NCBI GenBank assembly: GCA_963817405.1
Contig: CAWFNW010000001.1
Coordinates: 558,001-622,000, forward strand
From: CAWFNW01 sp963817405
GTDB taxonomy: Bacteria; Actinomycetota; Coriobacteriia; Anaerosomatales; Anaerosomataceae
Direction of reading: 5' to 3'
DNA length: 64,000 bases
The notes under the pieces are model-generated. The model worked only from the letters and a program-made list of their open reading frames with translations, was not told the DNA's origin and did not search any database. A program made the translations under genes and the position numbers. The stretch's first letter is position 1. Every line of letters starts with the position of its first letter. Positions 38,541 through 49,912 of this stretch are shown piece after piece.

Positions 38541-38568
38541 GGGGCCGGCTCCTTTCGGAGCCGGCCCC
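38541..38568. terminator. Bidirectional hairpin terminator
   Basis: A perfect 12-bp stem, GGGGCCGGCTCC (38541-38552) with GGAGCCGGCCCC (38557-38568), closed by the loop TTTC. It lies 24 bases after the Wzy-like stop on the plus strand and 41 bases after the convergent hexahaem gene, so it can serve both. A related stem occurs at 40395-40421. Confidence 0.75.
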
Positions 38569-38609
38569 TGCTGTCGAGGTCAAAGCGACCCTCATCGTGC
38601 GAGCGGGTG

Positions 38610-40107
38610 CTACTGAGTGAGGCCGATACCTACGGTCTCCACACCATCAAACATGCGGTGGCACTTCAGGCACTGACCGTCGTAGGCCTTCTGCCCGGCG
38701 GGAGAGCTGCCGGTGACGATTCTGTTGTCACCGAGTTGGCCTGCCCAACCGGACCAGATACGGGAACGCACGAGGGTGTTCTTCGTGACGTCGCCGCCTG
38801 TCGTGGCCGGTGTGACACCATCTGGCAGGAACAGGTTCGTTGCACCGGTCGCGCTCTGACCGTGCGGGAACGTGAAGTTGCCATCGGTGGTGTTAGCCGA
38901 GTCGGTCTGGTCGTGGCAGCTCGTGCAGCCGGCGATCGGCGCGTATGCGGTCAGGCTCAGGTCGACACCGAAGGAGCCGGCCACGTGACCGGTCTTCGAG
39001 TCGCGGTTGTCGTTGCCGCCCCAGCCCACTGCCTCTTCCTGGGTGTTGTCGGTGCGGTAGGCACTTCCGCCAGCGAAGTTGGTGGCGTGGTTGCGGTTCT
39101 CCTTGATGCCCCTGTCGACGATCGCGTAGGCGGCCTCAGCGTGGCACTCGTCCTCGCCACCCTCAACGTTCGAGGGACGACCGCAGGTCAGACCAGCGAC
39201 CAGCGCGTGGGTCTCGGCTGGGTTCGGAAGACGGCCGCGAATGCGGATGAGTCCGTCAGCGGAGAGACCAATGATGGTCGGGTTCGCATCACGGAAGCGC
39301 TGGACGGCGGCGTCGGTGGCGCCCGATGCCGTCGTAGACGGCGTCAAGGCCACCGTAGGTGCCTTCGGCACTCGTCAGCGGCTCGTTGAAGAGCAGCTTG
39401 GCGGCGAAGATCTTGTACTTCGAGCAGCCCACACCGTGCGGGCTGGTGGCGTGGCAACGGCGGGTGAAGCAGCCGTAGCGGCCACCCTCGTAGCTCGGCT
39501 GCGGCGTGGGGCCAGTGCCGTCCCAGAGACCGTCAGCGATGAGGTCGAGGGCGCTGTCGTTGTGCGGGCCACCGCCGTTGGCGGCGCCGCCGGCAGCGGC
39601 CTTGTTGATGAGAGCGCCGGTCCTGGCCGAATTAGATGCGGCTATCCACGCGGGGCTGCCGATCGGGGCCAGCGGGCTCGCCGGATCGATGACCGGCACC
39701 CAGTTGGGGTCATACGGCGTCCACGTGACGATCTTGGCCGTGATGGCCGTGCTGCCGGTGTGGCAACCGGTGCACGTGGCGTCGGTTCCCGGCATCAGCT
39801 TGACGCCTGAACCTGCCGCGCGGTGGACGGAGTGGCACATCCCGCACTTGGCGGTGGTGGCCAGATAGCCGGCGTGCGCGCCCGGGTTCGTGGGGTTGTC
39901 GCCGATGTTGAACAGTGGTGCCGGCCGAGTGCCGCCCGGAGGCACGGCTGGGCCGTTGGCAACGCTGTTGTTGTCCAACGTCGTGGTGAGCCACGTGTAG
40001 TAGCTCTGCGAGTTTGCAAAGAACTTGCCCGTCGTCGCGGACGCGCTCGCCACGAAGGCGAAGGTCAGTACGAGCGCGAGAATGACGATGAGAGCTGTCT
40101 TCTTCAT
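38610..40107 (-). pseudogene. Secreted hexahaem-type cytochrome with CX4CH and CX12CH motifs, one frameshift
   Basis: Two frames (39289-40107 and 38610-39371) join if one base of the CCC run at 39322-39324 is removed, giving YDGIGATDAAVQRF and a protein of about 498 residues. A signal peptide begins MKKTALIVILALVLTFAF and ends SASA. Canonical motifs are CGMCH, CTGCH, CTSCH and CLKCH. CFTRRCH is a CX4CH. A cysteine in LTCGRPSN followed 12 residues later by ECHAEAAY makes a CX12CH that the paralogue at 40466 also keeps. Six haems are therefore possible. ATG 40107 has AGGGGA upstream. GTG 40155 with GGGGAGGT is an alternative. Probably an extracellular electron carrier. Confidence 0.8.
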
Positions 40108-40349
40108 GGGTATCCCCTTCATTGCAGTTGTGAGGCTTGGAGTGTCTTGTTTCACAGTTACACCTCCCCTCCCAAGACGAGATGGGAGCCATGCCACCAC
40201 ACCGCCCCTCCGTGTGGGCACAGCTGGATCCCCCTACTCATTCGTCCACAGGATACGACTTCCTGCGGAAGGGTGCAAAGTTTCACATACGGCCACGTCA
40301 TTCATGCGGTCAAGACACCGGGGGCCGCCGACGGTCTCCCGCCGGACGG
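40108..40349. repeat. Duplicated leader/promoter block, copy 1
   Basis: About 225 bases upstream of the hexahaem gene (40129-40349) match 41991-42211 with only about five substitutions by eye. The block holds the ribosome site, a roughly 145-base untranslated leader and the promoter. Since the two downstream genes are also highly similar, this is one end of a tandem duplication with a unit of 1862 bases (measured start codon to start codon). Confidence 0.85.
40250..40278 (-). promoter_or_regulatory. Sigma-70-like promoter of the first hexahaem cytochrome
   Basis: On the minus strand TTGCAC (40278-40273) is followed after exactly 17 bases by TATCCT (40255-40250). It lies about 143 bases before ATG 40107. 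The same element occurs unchanged in the second copy at 42112-42140. Confidence 0.6.
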
Positions 40350-40394
40350 CCCCAGTAGTCATTCGTGCTGCGCGTGTCTCATTTCCCGAAGAAA

Positions 40395-40421
40395 GGAGCC
40401 GGCCCTTTCGGAGCCGGCTCC
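40395..40421 (-). terminator. Hairpin terminator after the second hexahaem gene
   Basis: GGAGCCGGC (40395-40403) and GCCGGCTCC (40413-40421) form a perfect 9-bp stem with a 9-base loop. Read on the minus strand it follows the stop at 40466 by about 45 bases and is trailed by CTTTCTTC. It resembles the stem at 38541-38568 and was probably copied with the gene. Confidence 0.65.
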
Positions 40422-40465
40422 CTGCTTCACGAGGTCAAGGTGACCCTCGTCATACCGATGGCATG

Positions 40466-41969
40466 CTAGAAGGTCAGGCCGATACCATGCGCCTGCACCA
40501 TCGCGGTGGCACTTCAGGCACTGGCCGTCGTAGGCCTTCTGGCCGGCGGGAGAGCTGCCGGTGACGATCTTCTTGGCACCGAGCAGGTCGCCTGCCCAAC
40601 CGGACCAGATGCGGGAACGCACGGCGGTGTTCTTCGTGACGTCGCCGCCCGTCGTGGCCGGTGTGACACCGTCGGCCAGGAACAGGTTCGTGGCACCGGT
40701 CGCGCTCTGGCCGTGCGGGAACGTGAAGTTGCCCACGACGGTGTTGGCCGAGTCGGTCTGGTCGTGGCAGCTCGTGCAGCCGGCGATCGGCGCGTACGAG
40801 GACGTCGCCCGGAACCGCTGCGAACGTACCGGCGACGTGACCGGTCTTCGAGTCGCGGTTGTCGTTGCCGCCCCAGCCCAGCTGCCTCTTCCCGGTGTTG
40901 TCGGTGCGGTAGGCGCTTCCGCCAGGCGAAGTTGGTGGCGTGGTTGCGGTTCTCCTTGATGCCCTTGTCGACGATCGCGTAGGCGGCCTCAGCGTGGCAC
41001 TCGTCCTCGCCCGTCGACGGGTTGGAGGGACGACCGCAGGTCAGACCTGCGACCAGCGCGTGGGTCTCGTTGGCGTCCGGAGCCACACCGTTGATGAGGA
41101 TGTCGCCACCGGCATCCGTGGACATGATGCTCGGGTTCGCGTCGACGAAGCGCTCGACGGCCGCGTCGGTGGCGCCCAGGTCGTCGTAGACCGCGTCGAC
41201 GCCACCGTAGGTGCCGTCGCCCAGCTCGGTCCATCGTCGGCGGACTCGTTGAACAGCAGCTTGGCGGCGAAGATCTTGTACTTCGAGCTGCCCGCACCGT
41301 GCGGGTTGGTGGCGTGGCAACGGCGGGTGAAGCAGCCGTAGCGGCGAGCCAGCTCGTAGCTCGGCTGCGGCGTGGGGCCGGTGCCGTCCCAGATACCGTC
41401 AGCGATGAGGTCGAGGGCGCTGTCGTTGTGCGGGCCACCGCCGTTGGCGGCGCCGCCGGCAGCGGCCTTGTTGGTGATGAGCGCCGGTCCTGGCCGAGTC
41501 AGATGCGGCCATCCACGCGGGGCTGCCGATCGGGGCCAGCGGGCTCGCCGGATCGACCACCGGGACCCAGTTGGCGTCTACGGCGTCCACGTGACGATCT
41601 TCGCCGTGATGGCGGTGCTGCCGGTGTGGCAACCGGCGCACGTGGCGTCGGCCGCCGGCAGCAGCTTGACGCCGTGCGCCTGCCGCACGGTGGACGGAGT
41701 GGCACATCCCGCACTTGGCGGTGGTGGCCAGGTAGTTGGCGTGCACGCCCGGGTTCGCGGGGTTGTCGCCGATGTTGAACAGGGCCGGCCGAGAGCCGCC
41801 CGGAGGCACGGCGTGCCGTCGGCAACGCGTTGTTGTCCAACGTCGTGGTGAGCCACGTGTAGTAGCTCTGCGCGCTTGCAAAGAACTTGCCCGTCGTCGC
41901 AGACGCGCTCGCCGCGAAGGCGAAGGTCAGAACGAGCGCGAGAAGGACGACGAGAGCTGTCTTCTTCAT
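40466..41969 (-). pseudogene. Second copy of the hexahaem-type cytochrome, many frameshifts
   Basis: Close paralogue of 38610-40107. It begins MKKTALVVLLALVLTFAFA at ATG 41969 and ends GIGLTF with the stop at 40466. The reading frame changes at least eight times, for example near 41825, 41685, 41580, 41487, 41230, 40930, 40800 and 40490, by single-base insertions or deletions. Pieced together it keeps the motifs CGMCH, CAGCH, CFTRRCH (CX4CH), CGRPSN...ECH (CX12CH), a CxxCH in the disrupted part and CLKCH. Either this copy is decaying after duplication or the consensus is poor here. The NHL and TPR genes just upstream are equally damaged, which favours poor consensus. Confidence 0.75.
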
Positions 41970-42211
41970 GCGTATCCCCTTCATTGTAGTTGTGAGGCTT
42001 CGAGTGTCTTGTTTCACAGTTACACCTCCCCTCCCAAGACAAGATGGGAGCCGTGCCGCCACACCGCCCCTCCGTGTGGGCACAGCTGGATCCCCCTACT
42101 CATTCGTCCACAGGATACGACTTCCTGCGGAAGGGTGCAAAGTTTCACATACGGCCACGTCATTCATGCGGTCAAGACACCGGGGGCCGCCGACGGTCTC
42201 CCGCCGAACGG
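41970..42211. repeat. Duplicated leader/promoter block, copy 2
   Basis: Second copy of the block at 40108-40349, with the same order of ribosome site (GGGGAGGT before GTG 42017), long leader and promoter. The similarity stops just beyond the sequence GTCTCCCGCC, at 42211 in this copy. Marks the distal end of the tandem duplication. Confidence 0.85.
42112..42140 (-). promoter_or_regulatory. Sigma-70-like promoter of the second hexahaem cytochrome
   Basis: TTGCAC (42140-42135), a 17-base spacer and TATCCT (42117-42112) on the minus strand, identical to the element at 40250-40278. It lies in the 282-base gap after the NHL gene, so the cytochrome copy can be expressed independently of the genes upstream. 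Confidence 0.6.
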
Positions 42212-42251
42212 CCCCGGCCACTCAGTGCTGCCGCGGTCGCAGACGATGGCG

Positions 42252-43587
42252 TCACTCCGCGTCGTCGAAGAGCTCCGTCCTTCGCTCGAGGCGCTCGCCG
42301 CCGTCAGCAGACTCGGCGCGAGCGCTCGTGCCCTCGTGCGTCTCCTGCTCGGCACGGCGCCTTCTCGCGGCTCGCACGATGAGCCACGTGATGATCGCAA
42401 GCAAGAGCAGCAGGAACGGGAACAGACACGCTCGTCAGCGGCCCCGCGAGACTCCGCTTGACCGTTGCGGCCACGCCGAGGCCGCCCGCCGAGCCCGGGA
42501 TGCGGACGATCTCGACGCGGTGGTTGAAGGCGTCGGCCACGGTGAACCAATCACGAGCCGCGGTCGTAGCCAACGCTCACCGGGTAGAAGAACTGTCCGT
42601 CCTCTGCGCCCGACGTCGCCGTACTTGCCGACGAACTCGCCGTCTTCGCCTCGAAGACCGCAAGCGTGCAGTCGTACATGTCGATGACCACGATTCGTCC
42701 CGCACCGTCGATCGGTCAGCCCCAGCGGGAGCTGGAGCGCGTCCAGACCGCTGAGCTACCGTCTCCGCTCGTCTCGCTCGGCGTCGAGCATGCCGCCCTC
42801 GCAGCTGACGGCGCTGTTGGCGGGAGCGCCTGTTCGGATGATCCAGAGGCGCTTGCCATTGCGGTCGTACGCGCTCAGCCGGTTGTTGTACGAGTCGGCC
42901 ACGTACACGTTCCCGCCGGCGTCGAACGCGATGCCGTGCACGTAGTCGAACTGATCCTCTCCCTTGCCGCGGGAGCCGAAGACCTTGATGGGCTTGCCCG
43001 ACTTGTCGAGGATGGCGAAACCGTAGACGGAGCCAACGGCGATACGATCCTCGCTCACGGCGACCGAGACGGGCTGCGGGATGCCGAACGAGCCCGCATC
43101 GGTCCCGTCCGGGCGCAGCACGCGAACCGTGTCGAGTGCCGTTTCGCAGACGTACAGCAGTCCATCGGGGCCGACCGCCATGCGCGACGGCGTCTGGAGC
43201 GGGGCCGACGCCTCGACGGAGTTCAGCGCGCCGCAGATAGCGACCGTCGGCAGCTGAATCGCATGAGAGCGCGCGTCTTGGCATCGGTCACCCAGATGGA
43301 CCCGTCGTTGGCGGGAACCGCCGCCGACGTCTGGCCGAAGAGATCTGCCGGCTTGATCTGACGTGCCGTAGATCGAACGCACCCACGTCAGGCCGCCCGT
43401 GTCCGCCGACTCACCGACGCCACCCGTGCCGCCCGGGACGACGTAAGAGACTGTAGAGCAGGTAGGACGACAGGCCGAGCAGCAGGATCAGCACTACGAG
43501 CACCAGCGTCAGGATCCGTCGTCCCCGACGAGACCGGACAGGCGCGGGCCCGTCGCTGGCGGATTCGGCCTGGAGGGTATCGCTCAT
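42252..43587 (-). pseudogene. NHL-repeat membrane protein (second copy), several frameshifts
   Basis: Counterpart of 26343-27644. It starts MSDTLQAESASDG at ATG 43587, overlapping the TPR stop (ATGA). One helix follows (ILTLVLVVLILLLGLSSYLL) and then propeller repeats: MAVGPDGLLYVCETALDTVR, YVADSYNNRLSAYDRNG and FTVADAFNHRVEIVRIPG. A second helix (FLLLLLAIITWLIV) and an acidic tail end at TGA 42254-42252. The frame breaks near 43430, 43330, 43260, 42780, 42560 and 42415. Topology and neighbours match the intact copy. The role is probably the same scaffold function for the adjacent cytochromes. Confidence 0.75.
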
Positions 43588-44390
43588 TGTGCGGCTCCGA
43601 TTCTCTTGAGTCCGGCCTTTGGCCTCTTCGTCGTAGGGGACGAATCGAAGCGCCTCCCGAAAGTCCTTCTCGGCGCCGGCAGTGTCCTTCAGTCTCGACC
43701 TTCGCATTCCCCCGGTCGACGAGGATGTCGGCGGACGTCGGGTACTCGACGATGTAGAGCGTCGAACATCTCGACGGCGTCCTCCCACTGGCGGAGCTCG
43801 ACATATGCGTACGCTCTCACGAGCGCGGCGTTGTAGTAGTCCGGCTCGATCGGCACGCTAGTTCGGCTCGGCTGGTGGTCTCGCCGCTGGCTGCAACGCG
43901 AGCCGCCTGCTCGCGCCTCGTAACCCTTCATGGCCGTTGTCGGCCGCTTCAGCCGCCGACGTCCAGCGCTCCTGCGCGTGCAACAGCCTCGCCTCGGCCA
44001 GATCGAGATCGGGAGCGGTGGCGGTCGCGACAACGCTCTCACGTGCACGGTCAAGGGCGACTCGCGCCTTCCGCAGAGTCGCCGTTCGCCACCAGGGCGT
44101 TGACGTAGGGGACCCACGCCTCGCCGGTTGCCCCCGCCTTCACCGCCGCGGCTGCAGTCAGCAACTGGCGCTCGGCGGCGCTACGCGGCCCTTCGCCCTT
44201 CGGCAGTGAGGACGCCGGTCAGCAGGGCACCCACGACCGTCGCCAAGAACAGGATCACGAGGCCGATCGCGACGTAGGTCCCGATTCGAACGACGGGGTC
44301 TCGGAACGCACCAGCCTCGGAGTTCGCGGGAGCACCCTGCGGCGAATCGCCTTCCGGTACGGTGGTCGCGCGCGGTTCAACGTCGCTCAT
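43584..44390 (-). pseudogene. TPR membrane protein (second copy), several frameshifts
   Basis: Counterpart of 27682-28461. It begins MSDVEPRATTVPEGDSPQG at ATG 44390, with AGGAGGG upstream, and has one membrane helix (TYVAIGLVILFLATVVGALL). TPR-like pieces follow in changing frames (VELRQWEDAVEMFD, AGAEKDFREALRFVPYDEEA). The last corrected residues are AGLKRIGAAQ, with TGA at 43584-43586 overlapping the NHL start. Single extra bases account for the breaks I checked, for example AAAGGCCGG in place of AAAGCCGG near 43615. It lies 152 bases after leuA. Confidence 0.72.
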
Positions 44391-44542
44391 TCACGCCCTC
44401 CTGAAGGATACGTGCGGCTGGCACGGTTCCGCGCCGTGTGCGCGGGCAGCTTGAACAGTGTACAGCAGTCGGGACTCTCGCGAGGAGAGCGCCGATTTCG
44501 ATGGAACCGACCCAGCAAGTGTGATTCCGGACCGCGCTGTCG

Positions 44543-46088
44543 CTAGATCTCCTCGAGCGTCGACGCCGCCTGCGCCGCAAGCAGACGATTGAGCGCGTTC
44601 GTGTAGGCCTTCGCAGACGCCACGATGATGTCCGAGTGCGCACCGCGACCCGTGAACACGCGCCCGTCGGCTGCGGTCACCCGGATGGTCACCTCGCCCA
44701 AGGCGTCGATGCCGCGCGTGACGGCCTGCACGCTGAACTCGGAGAGGTCGTTGGGGACGTCCACGATGCGGTTGATGGCCTTGTAGACGGCGTCGACCGG
44801 ACCGGTGCCGTGGCTGGAGTCGATGAAGTGCTCGCCGGTCGCGGACTCGATGAGTTCGACGGTCGCCGTCGGGATGCCGGGCTCGCCGCTCGTGAAGTGC
44901 ACCTGCTCCAGGTGGTAGGTCTCGTTGAGGGTCCGCTCGGTCTCGCCGACGAGCGCCTCGAGGTCCTCGTCGTAGACTTCCTTCTTCTTGTCGGCCAAGC
45001 AGCAGGAACGCCTGGTAGATGCGGTCGTACTCGTCGTCCGGCATCTGGTAGCCGAGTTCCTCGAGCCGATGCCTGAGCGCGTGCCGGCCACTCCGCGCCG
45101 AGAGCACGATGGACGAGCCGCCCACACCGACCTCGGCGGGGTCGATGATCTCGTAGGTGCTGCGCTCCTTGAGCACGCCGTCCTGGTGGATGCCGCTGGA
45201 GTGCGCGAAGGCGTTCGCGCCCACGATCGCCTTGTTGGGCTGCACGCGGATGCCGGTGATCGACGAGACCAGGCGCGACGTGCGCGTGATCTCGCGCGTG
45301 TTGATGCCGGTCGTCACGCCGAAGACGTCGGGCCGCTGCTTGAGCGCCATGACGACCTCCTCGAGCGCGGTGTTGCCCGCGCGCTCGCCGAGGCCGTTGA
45401 TGGTGCACTCCACCTGCCGCGCACCGGCCTTCACGCCCGCGAGTGCGTTCGCAGTGGCCATGCCGAGGTCGTTGTGGCAGTGGACGCTCACGACGACGTC
45501 CTCGATGCCCTTGACGTTCTCGATGAGCCCGGCGATGAGCGAGCCGAAGACCTCGGGGTACGCGTAGCCGGTCGTGTCCGGGATGTTCACGACCGTCGCG
45601 CCCGCGGCGATCGCCGCTTCGATCATGCGATGGAGGAACGCGGGATCCGCGCGGCCGGCGTCCTCGGCGTAGAACTCGACGTCGTCGGTGAACGAACGGG
45701 CAAGCTTCACCGCTGCGACCGCGCGCTCGAGCGCCACGTCACCCGTGATGCGGAGCTTGTCGCGCAGATGGCTCTCGGATACCCCGATTCCCGTGTGGAT
45801 TCGCGGGCGCTCGGCTGTCTTGAGCGCGTCGGCCGCCATCTCGATATCGGCGGGCACCGCTCGGGAGAGCGCGCACACGATCGCGGCATCCCCCACCTCG
45901 GCTCCGATGCGGCGAACGCTCTCGAAGTCACCGGGGCTGGAGATCGGGAAGCCGGCCTCGATGATGTCGACGCCCAGGCGCACCAGCTGGCGCGCGATCT
46001 CGAGCTTCTCCTCGGTGTTCATGGACGCACCCGGCGACTGCTCGCCGTCGCGAAGTGTAGTGTCGAAGATGGAAACACGGTCGTTCAT
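44543..46088 (-). pseudogene. leuA: 2-isopropylmalate synthase, one frameshift
   Basis: Condenses 2-oxoisovalerate with acetyl-CoA as the first committed step of leucine synthesis. ATG 46088 gives MNDRVSIFDTTLRDGEQSPG with the catalytic R-D. VSVHCHNDLGMATANALAGV (metal-binding HxH) and GERAGNTALEEVVMAL follow. One extra base near 44996-44997, between AFLLL and ADKKKE, breaks the frame. Corrected, the protein has 514 residues and the C-terminal regulatory domain (SSHGTGPVDAVYKAINRI, TGRGAHSDIIVASAKAY) that binds leucine. Such an essential gene, otherwise perfectly conserved, argues for a sequencing error. It follows serA by 27 bases in the ilv-ser-leu operon. Confidence 0.93.
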
Positions 46089-46115
46089 GGCTCGCTCCCC
46101 CACTCGGTCGTGCCC

Positions 46116-47699
46116 CTAGATCTCCACGCTCCACGCGTTGTCGATGCCGGCTTCGGCCTTGATGCGCTCGAGGACCTCCGGCGTGAGCGGCGAGTCGATC
46201 GTCACGCCCATGAGCGCGGTGCCGCCGACGGCGGTGCGGCCCACCTGCATCGACCCGATGTTGATCTTCTCGCTCCCCAGAACGGTGCCCACCTTGCCGA
46301 TGACGCCCGGCACGTCACCGTAGCGCAGGAAGAGCATGTGCTCGCTCGGCGCCATGTCGATCTCGAAGTCGAACATCTCGACGATGCGCGGCTCGTTCTT
46401 CTTGCCGACGAGCGTGGCACCGATGTCCACCGCACCGGCGTCGTTGATCGCACGCACGTGGATGACGCTCAGGTAGTCGAACGACTCGGGCTTGCGCTGC
46501 TCGTTCACGGTGATGCCCCGCTGCTCGGCCAAGAAGTTGGCGTTCACGAAGTTGATCGAGTCCTGGGTCACCTGGGTTAGCAGACCCTTGAGGACGGCCG
46601 TCTTGAGCACGCGGGTGTCGAGCTCGGCGAGGTGCCCGATGAAGGTGACCTCGAGGTTGGTGAGCGGACCGGAGACCACCTGCGCGAGCGCCTTGCCCAG
46701 GTTCTCGGCAAGCGCGATGTAGGGCCGGACCTTCTCCATGACCTCGGGCGCGACCGGGGCGATGTTGACCGCCGTGGGGACCATCTCGCCGCGGAGGCCG
46801 GCCGCCACGTAGGCGGCGATCTGCTCGCCGGCTCGGTCCTGCGCCTCCTCGGTGGAGGCGCCCAGGTGCGGCGTCACGATGACCTGCTCGAACGCGAAGA
46901 GCGGCGAGTCGGTGCACGGCTCGACCTCGTAGACGTCCACGCCCGCCGAGGCGACCTTGCCGCTGGTGAGCGCGTCGACGAGAGCGGCCTCCTGGTAGAT
47001 GCCGCCGCGCGCCGTGTTCATCAGCCGGATGCCGTCCTTCATCATGGCGAACTCGGCCGGACCGAACATGCCGATGGTCTCTTTCGTCTTCGGCAGGTGC
47101 ACGGTGAGGAAGTCGACCTTCGGCAGCAGCTCCTTGAGCGAGTGCGCGAGCTCGATGCCCATCTGCGCCGCGCGCTCTTCGCTCACGTACGGGTCGAACG
47201 CGACGACCTTCATGCCCAGGCCGCGCGCCCGCTCGGCCACAAGCGCGCCGATGCGGCCGAGGCCGACAATGCCGAGCGTCTTGTCGAGCACCTCCGTGCC
47301 GGTGAACTTGGAGCGCTCCCACTTGCACGCGTGCATGGACGCGTTCGCCTGCGGGATGTTGCGCGCCTGCGCCAGCATGAGGGCGATGGTGTGCTCGGCG
47401 GCCGACACGATGTTGGAGGTCGGCGCGTTGCACACGATGATGCCGCGCTCGGTGGCCGCTTGGACGTCCACGTTGTCGACGCCCACGCCCGCGCGCCCGA
47501 TGATCTTCAGCTTGACGCCGGCCTCGATGACCTCGCGCGTGGCCTTGGTGGCCGAGCGCACGATGAGGCCGTCGTACGCCGGAATCGCAGCGACGAGCTC
47601 ATCCGGGGTCATCCCCGTGATGACGTCGACGTCGAACTCCTTCTTGAGGAGCTCGATGCCGCCCTCTGCGATCTTCTCTGCAACCAGTACCTTCTGCAT
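46116..47699 (-). CDS. serA: D-3-phosphoglycerate dehydrogenase
   Basis: NAD-dependent enzyme of 527 residues, first step of serine synthesis. Start ATG 47699 gives MQKVLVAEKIAEGGIELL. The nucleotide-binding motif is LGIVGLGRIGALVAERARG. The catalytic Arg, Glu and His lie in NTARGGIY, VDVYEVEP and TPHLGASTEEAQ. The C-terminus has the intervening (ASB) domain and an ACT domain (LRYGDVPGVIGKVGTVLG) typical of the long, serine-regulated form. It is 2 bases from the aminotransferase upstream. A frameshift there makes the two look fused, but they are separate genes. Confidence 0.95.
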   Translation of the reverse strand: MQKVLVAEKIAEGGIELLKKEFDVDVITGMTPDELVAAIPAYDGLIVRSATKATREVIEAGVKLKIIGRAGVGVDNVDVQAATERGIIVCNAPTSNIVSAAEHTIALMLAQARNIPQANASMHACKWERSKFTGTEVLDKTLGIVGLGRIGALVAERARGLGMKVVAFDPYVSEERAAQMGIELAHSLKELLPKVDFLTVHLPKTKETIGMFGPAEFAMMKDGIRLMNTARGGIYQEAALVDALTSGKVASAGVDVYEVEPCTDSPLFAFEQVIVTPHLGASTEEAQDRAGEQIAAYVAAGLRGEMVPTAVNIAPVAPEVMEKVRPYIALAENLGKALAQVVSGPLTNLEVTFIGHLAELDTRVLKTAVLKGLLTQVTQDSINFVNANFLAEQRGITVNEQRKPESFDYLSVIHVRAINDAGAVDIGATLVGKKNEPRIVEMFDFEIDMAPSEHMLFLRYGDVPGVIGKVGTVLGSEKINIGSMQVGRTAVGGTALMGVTIDSPLTPEVLERIKAEAGIDNAWSVEI

Positions 47700-47701
47700 C
47701 G

Positions 47702-48856
47702 CTACTCCCCCATGAAGACGGCTTCGGCGGCCTTGATGCCGCTCCCGCGCTCGAACGGATGGCCGAGCTCCGCGAGCGTCATCTCGAGCGCCGCAAGCGT
47801 GGTGATGATGTCGAACTCGCCGAAGTAGCCGAGGTGCCCCACGCGGATGATCTTGCCCGCGTAGTCGTCCTGGCCGCCGGCGATGGTGACGCCGTACTTG
47901 TCCTTCATGATCTTGACGATCTTCTTGCCGTCGACGCCCTCGGGCACCCACACCGGCGTGACTGCGCTGCCGCGCCCCTCCGCGCGGCGCGAAGAGCGTG
48001 AGGCCCAGTGCCTCGCAGCCCTTGCGCGTGGCCTCGGCGAGGCTGCTGTGGCGGGCGATGACGTTCTCGAGACCCTCCTCGCGAATCATTCCGAGGGCTA
48101 CGTTGAGGCCGAGGACGAGCGAGACGGCCGGCGTGAACGGCGTCGTGTCCTTCTCGGCGTTCTTCTGGTATTTCTTCCAGTCGAAGTAGTACTTGGGGAG
48201 CGTCGAGCGCTCGTATGCGCGCCACGCCTTCGGCGAGACGGTGACGGCGGCCAGACCCGGCGGCAGCATCAGCCCCTTCTGGGAGCCGGTCATGACCACG
48301 TCGAGGCCCCATTCGTCGGTCTTGCACTCGACCGCACCGATGCCGGTGATGCTGTCGACGATGAGCACGGTGTCGGGGTACTCGCGCACGATCGCGCCGA
48401 TCGCCTTGACGTCGTTGAGCACGCCCGAGGACGTCTCGGACTGCGTGACGATGACGCCGCGCACGCCGGGGTTCTCCTCAAGCGCCGTGGCGACGTCGGC
48501 CGGGTCGACGACCTCGGTCCACGCGTAGTCGAGGTCGACGACGTTCAGGCCGTAGACCTCGGCGATCTGCTTCATCCGGTCGCCGAACTTGCCGTTGCGG
48601 CACACGATGACGGTGTCCTCCGCGCAGAAGCAGTTGGCGACGGCCGACTCCATCGCGCCCGTCCCCGAGCTGGCGAAGAGCAGCGCGTCTGACTCGGTGG
48701 TGTCGAACACATACTTGAGGCCCTCGAGCGCCTCGCGGAACGCCGCCGAGAAGTCCGGCGTGCGGTGGTGGATCATCGGCGCGGCCTGCGTGAGCAGGAC
48801 CTCGGCGGGGACCGGGGTGGGTCCCGGGGTCATCAGGTACTTCTTCTGCATGGATT

Positions 48857-48860
<4 letters not shown>
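47702..48860 (-). pseudogene. Alanine-glyoxylate/serine-pyruvate-type aminotransferase (probable phosphoserine step), one frameshift
   Basis: Class V PLP aminotransferase, 385 residues when corrected. It opens MKSMQKKYLMTPGPTPVPAE, the family hallmark. The PLP lysine is in MTGSQKGLMLPPGLAAV, and the C-terminal domain has GGQDDYAGKIIRVGHLGYFG. One extra base near 47970 shifts the frame after LTLFAPRGG, and the true end (AAEAVFMGE, stop at 47702) lies in another frame. Next to serA and without a canonical serC in view, it probably makes phosphoserine from phosphohydroxypyruvate, as proposed for similar pairs. GTG 48860 overlaps the ilvC stop. Confidence 0.85.
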
Positions 48861-49855
<995 letters not shown>

Positions 49856-49912
49856 GTGCGCGTCCCTCACTTTCCGCATCTGGCGCCGCAAACAGGCGCC
49901 GCTGGTGTTCCC

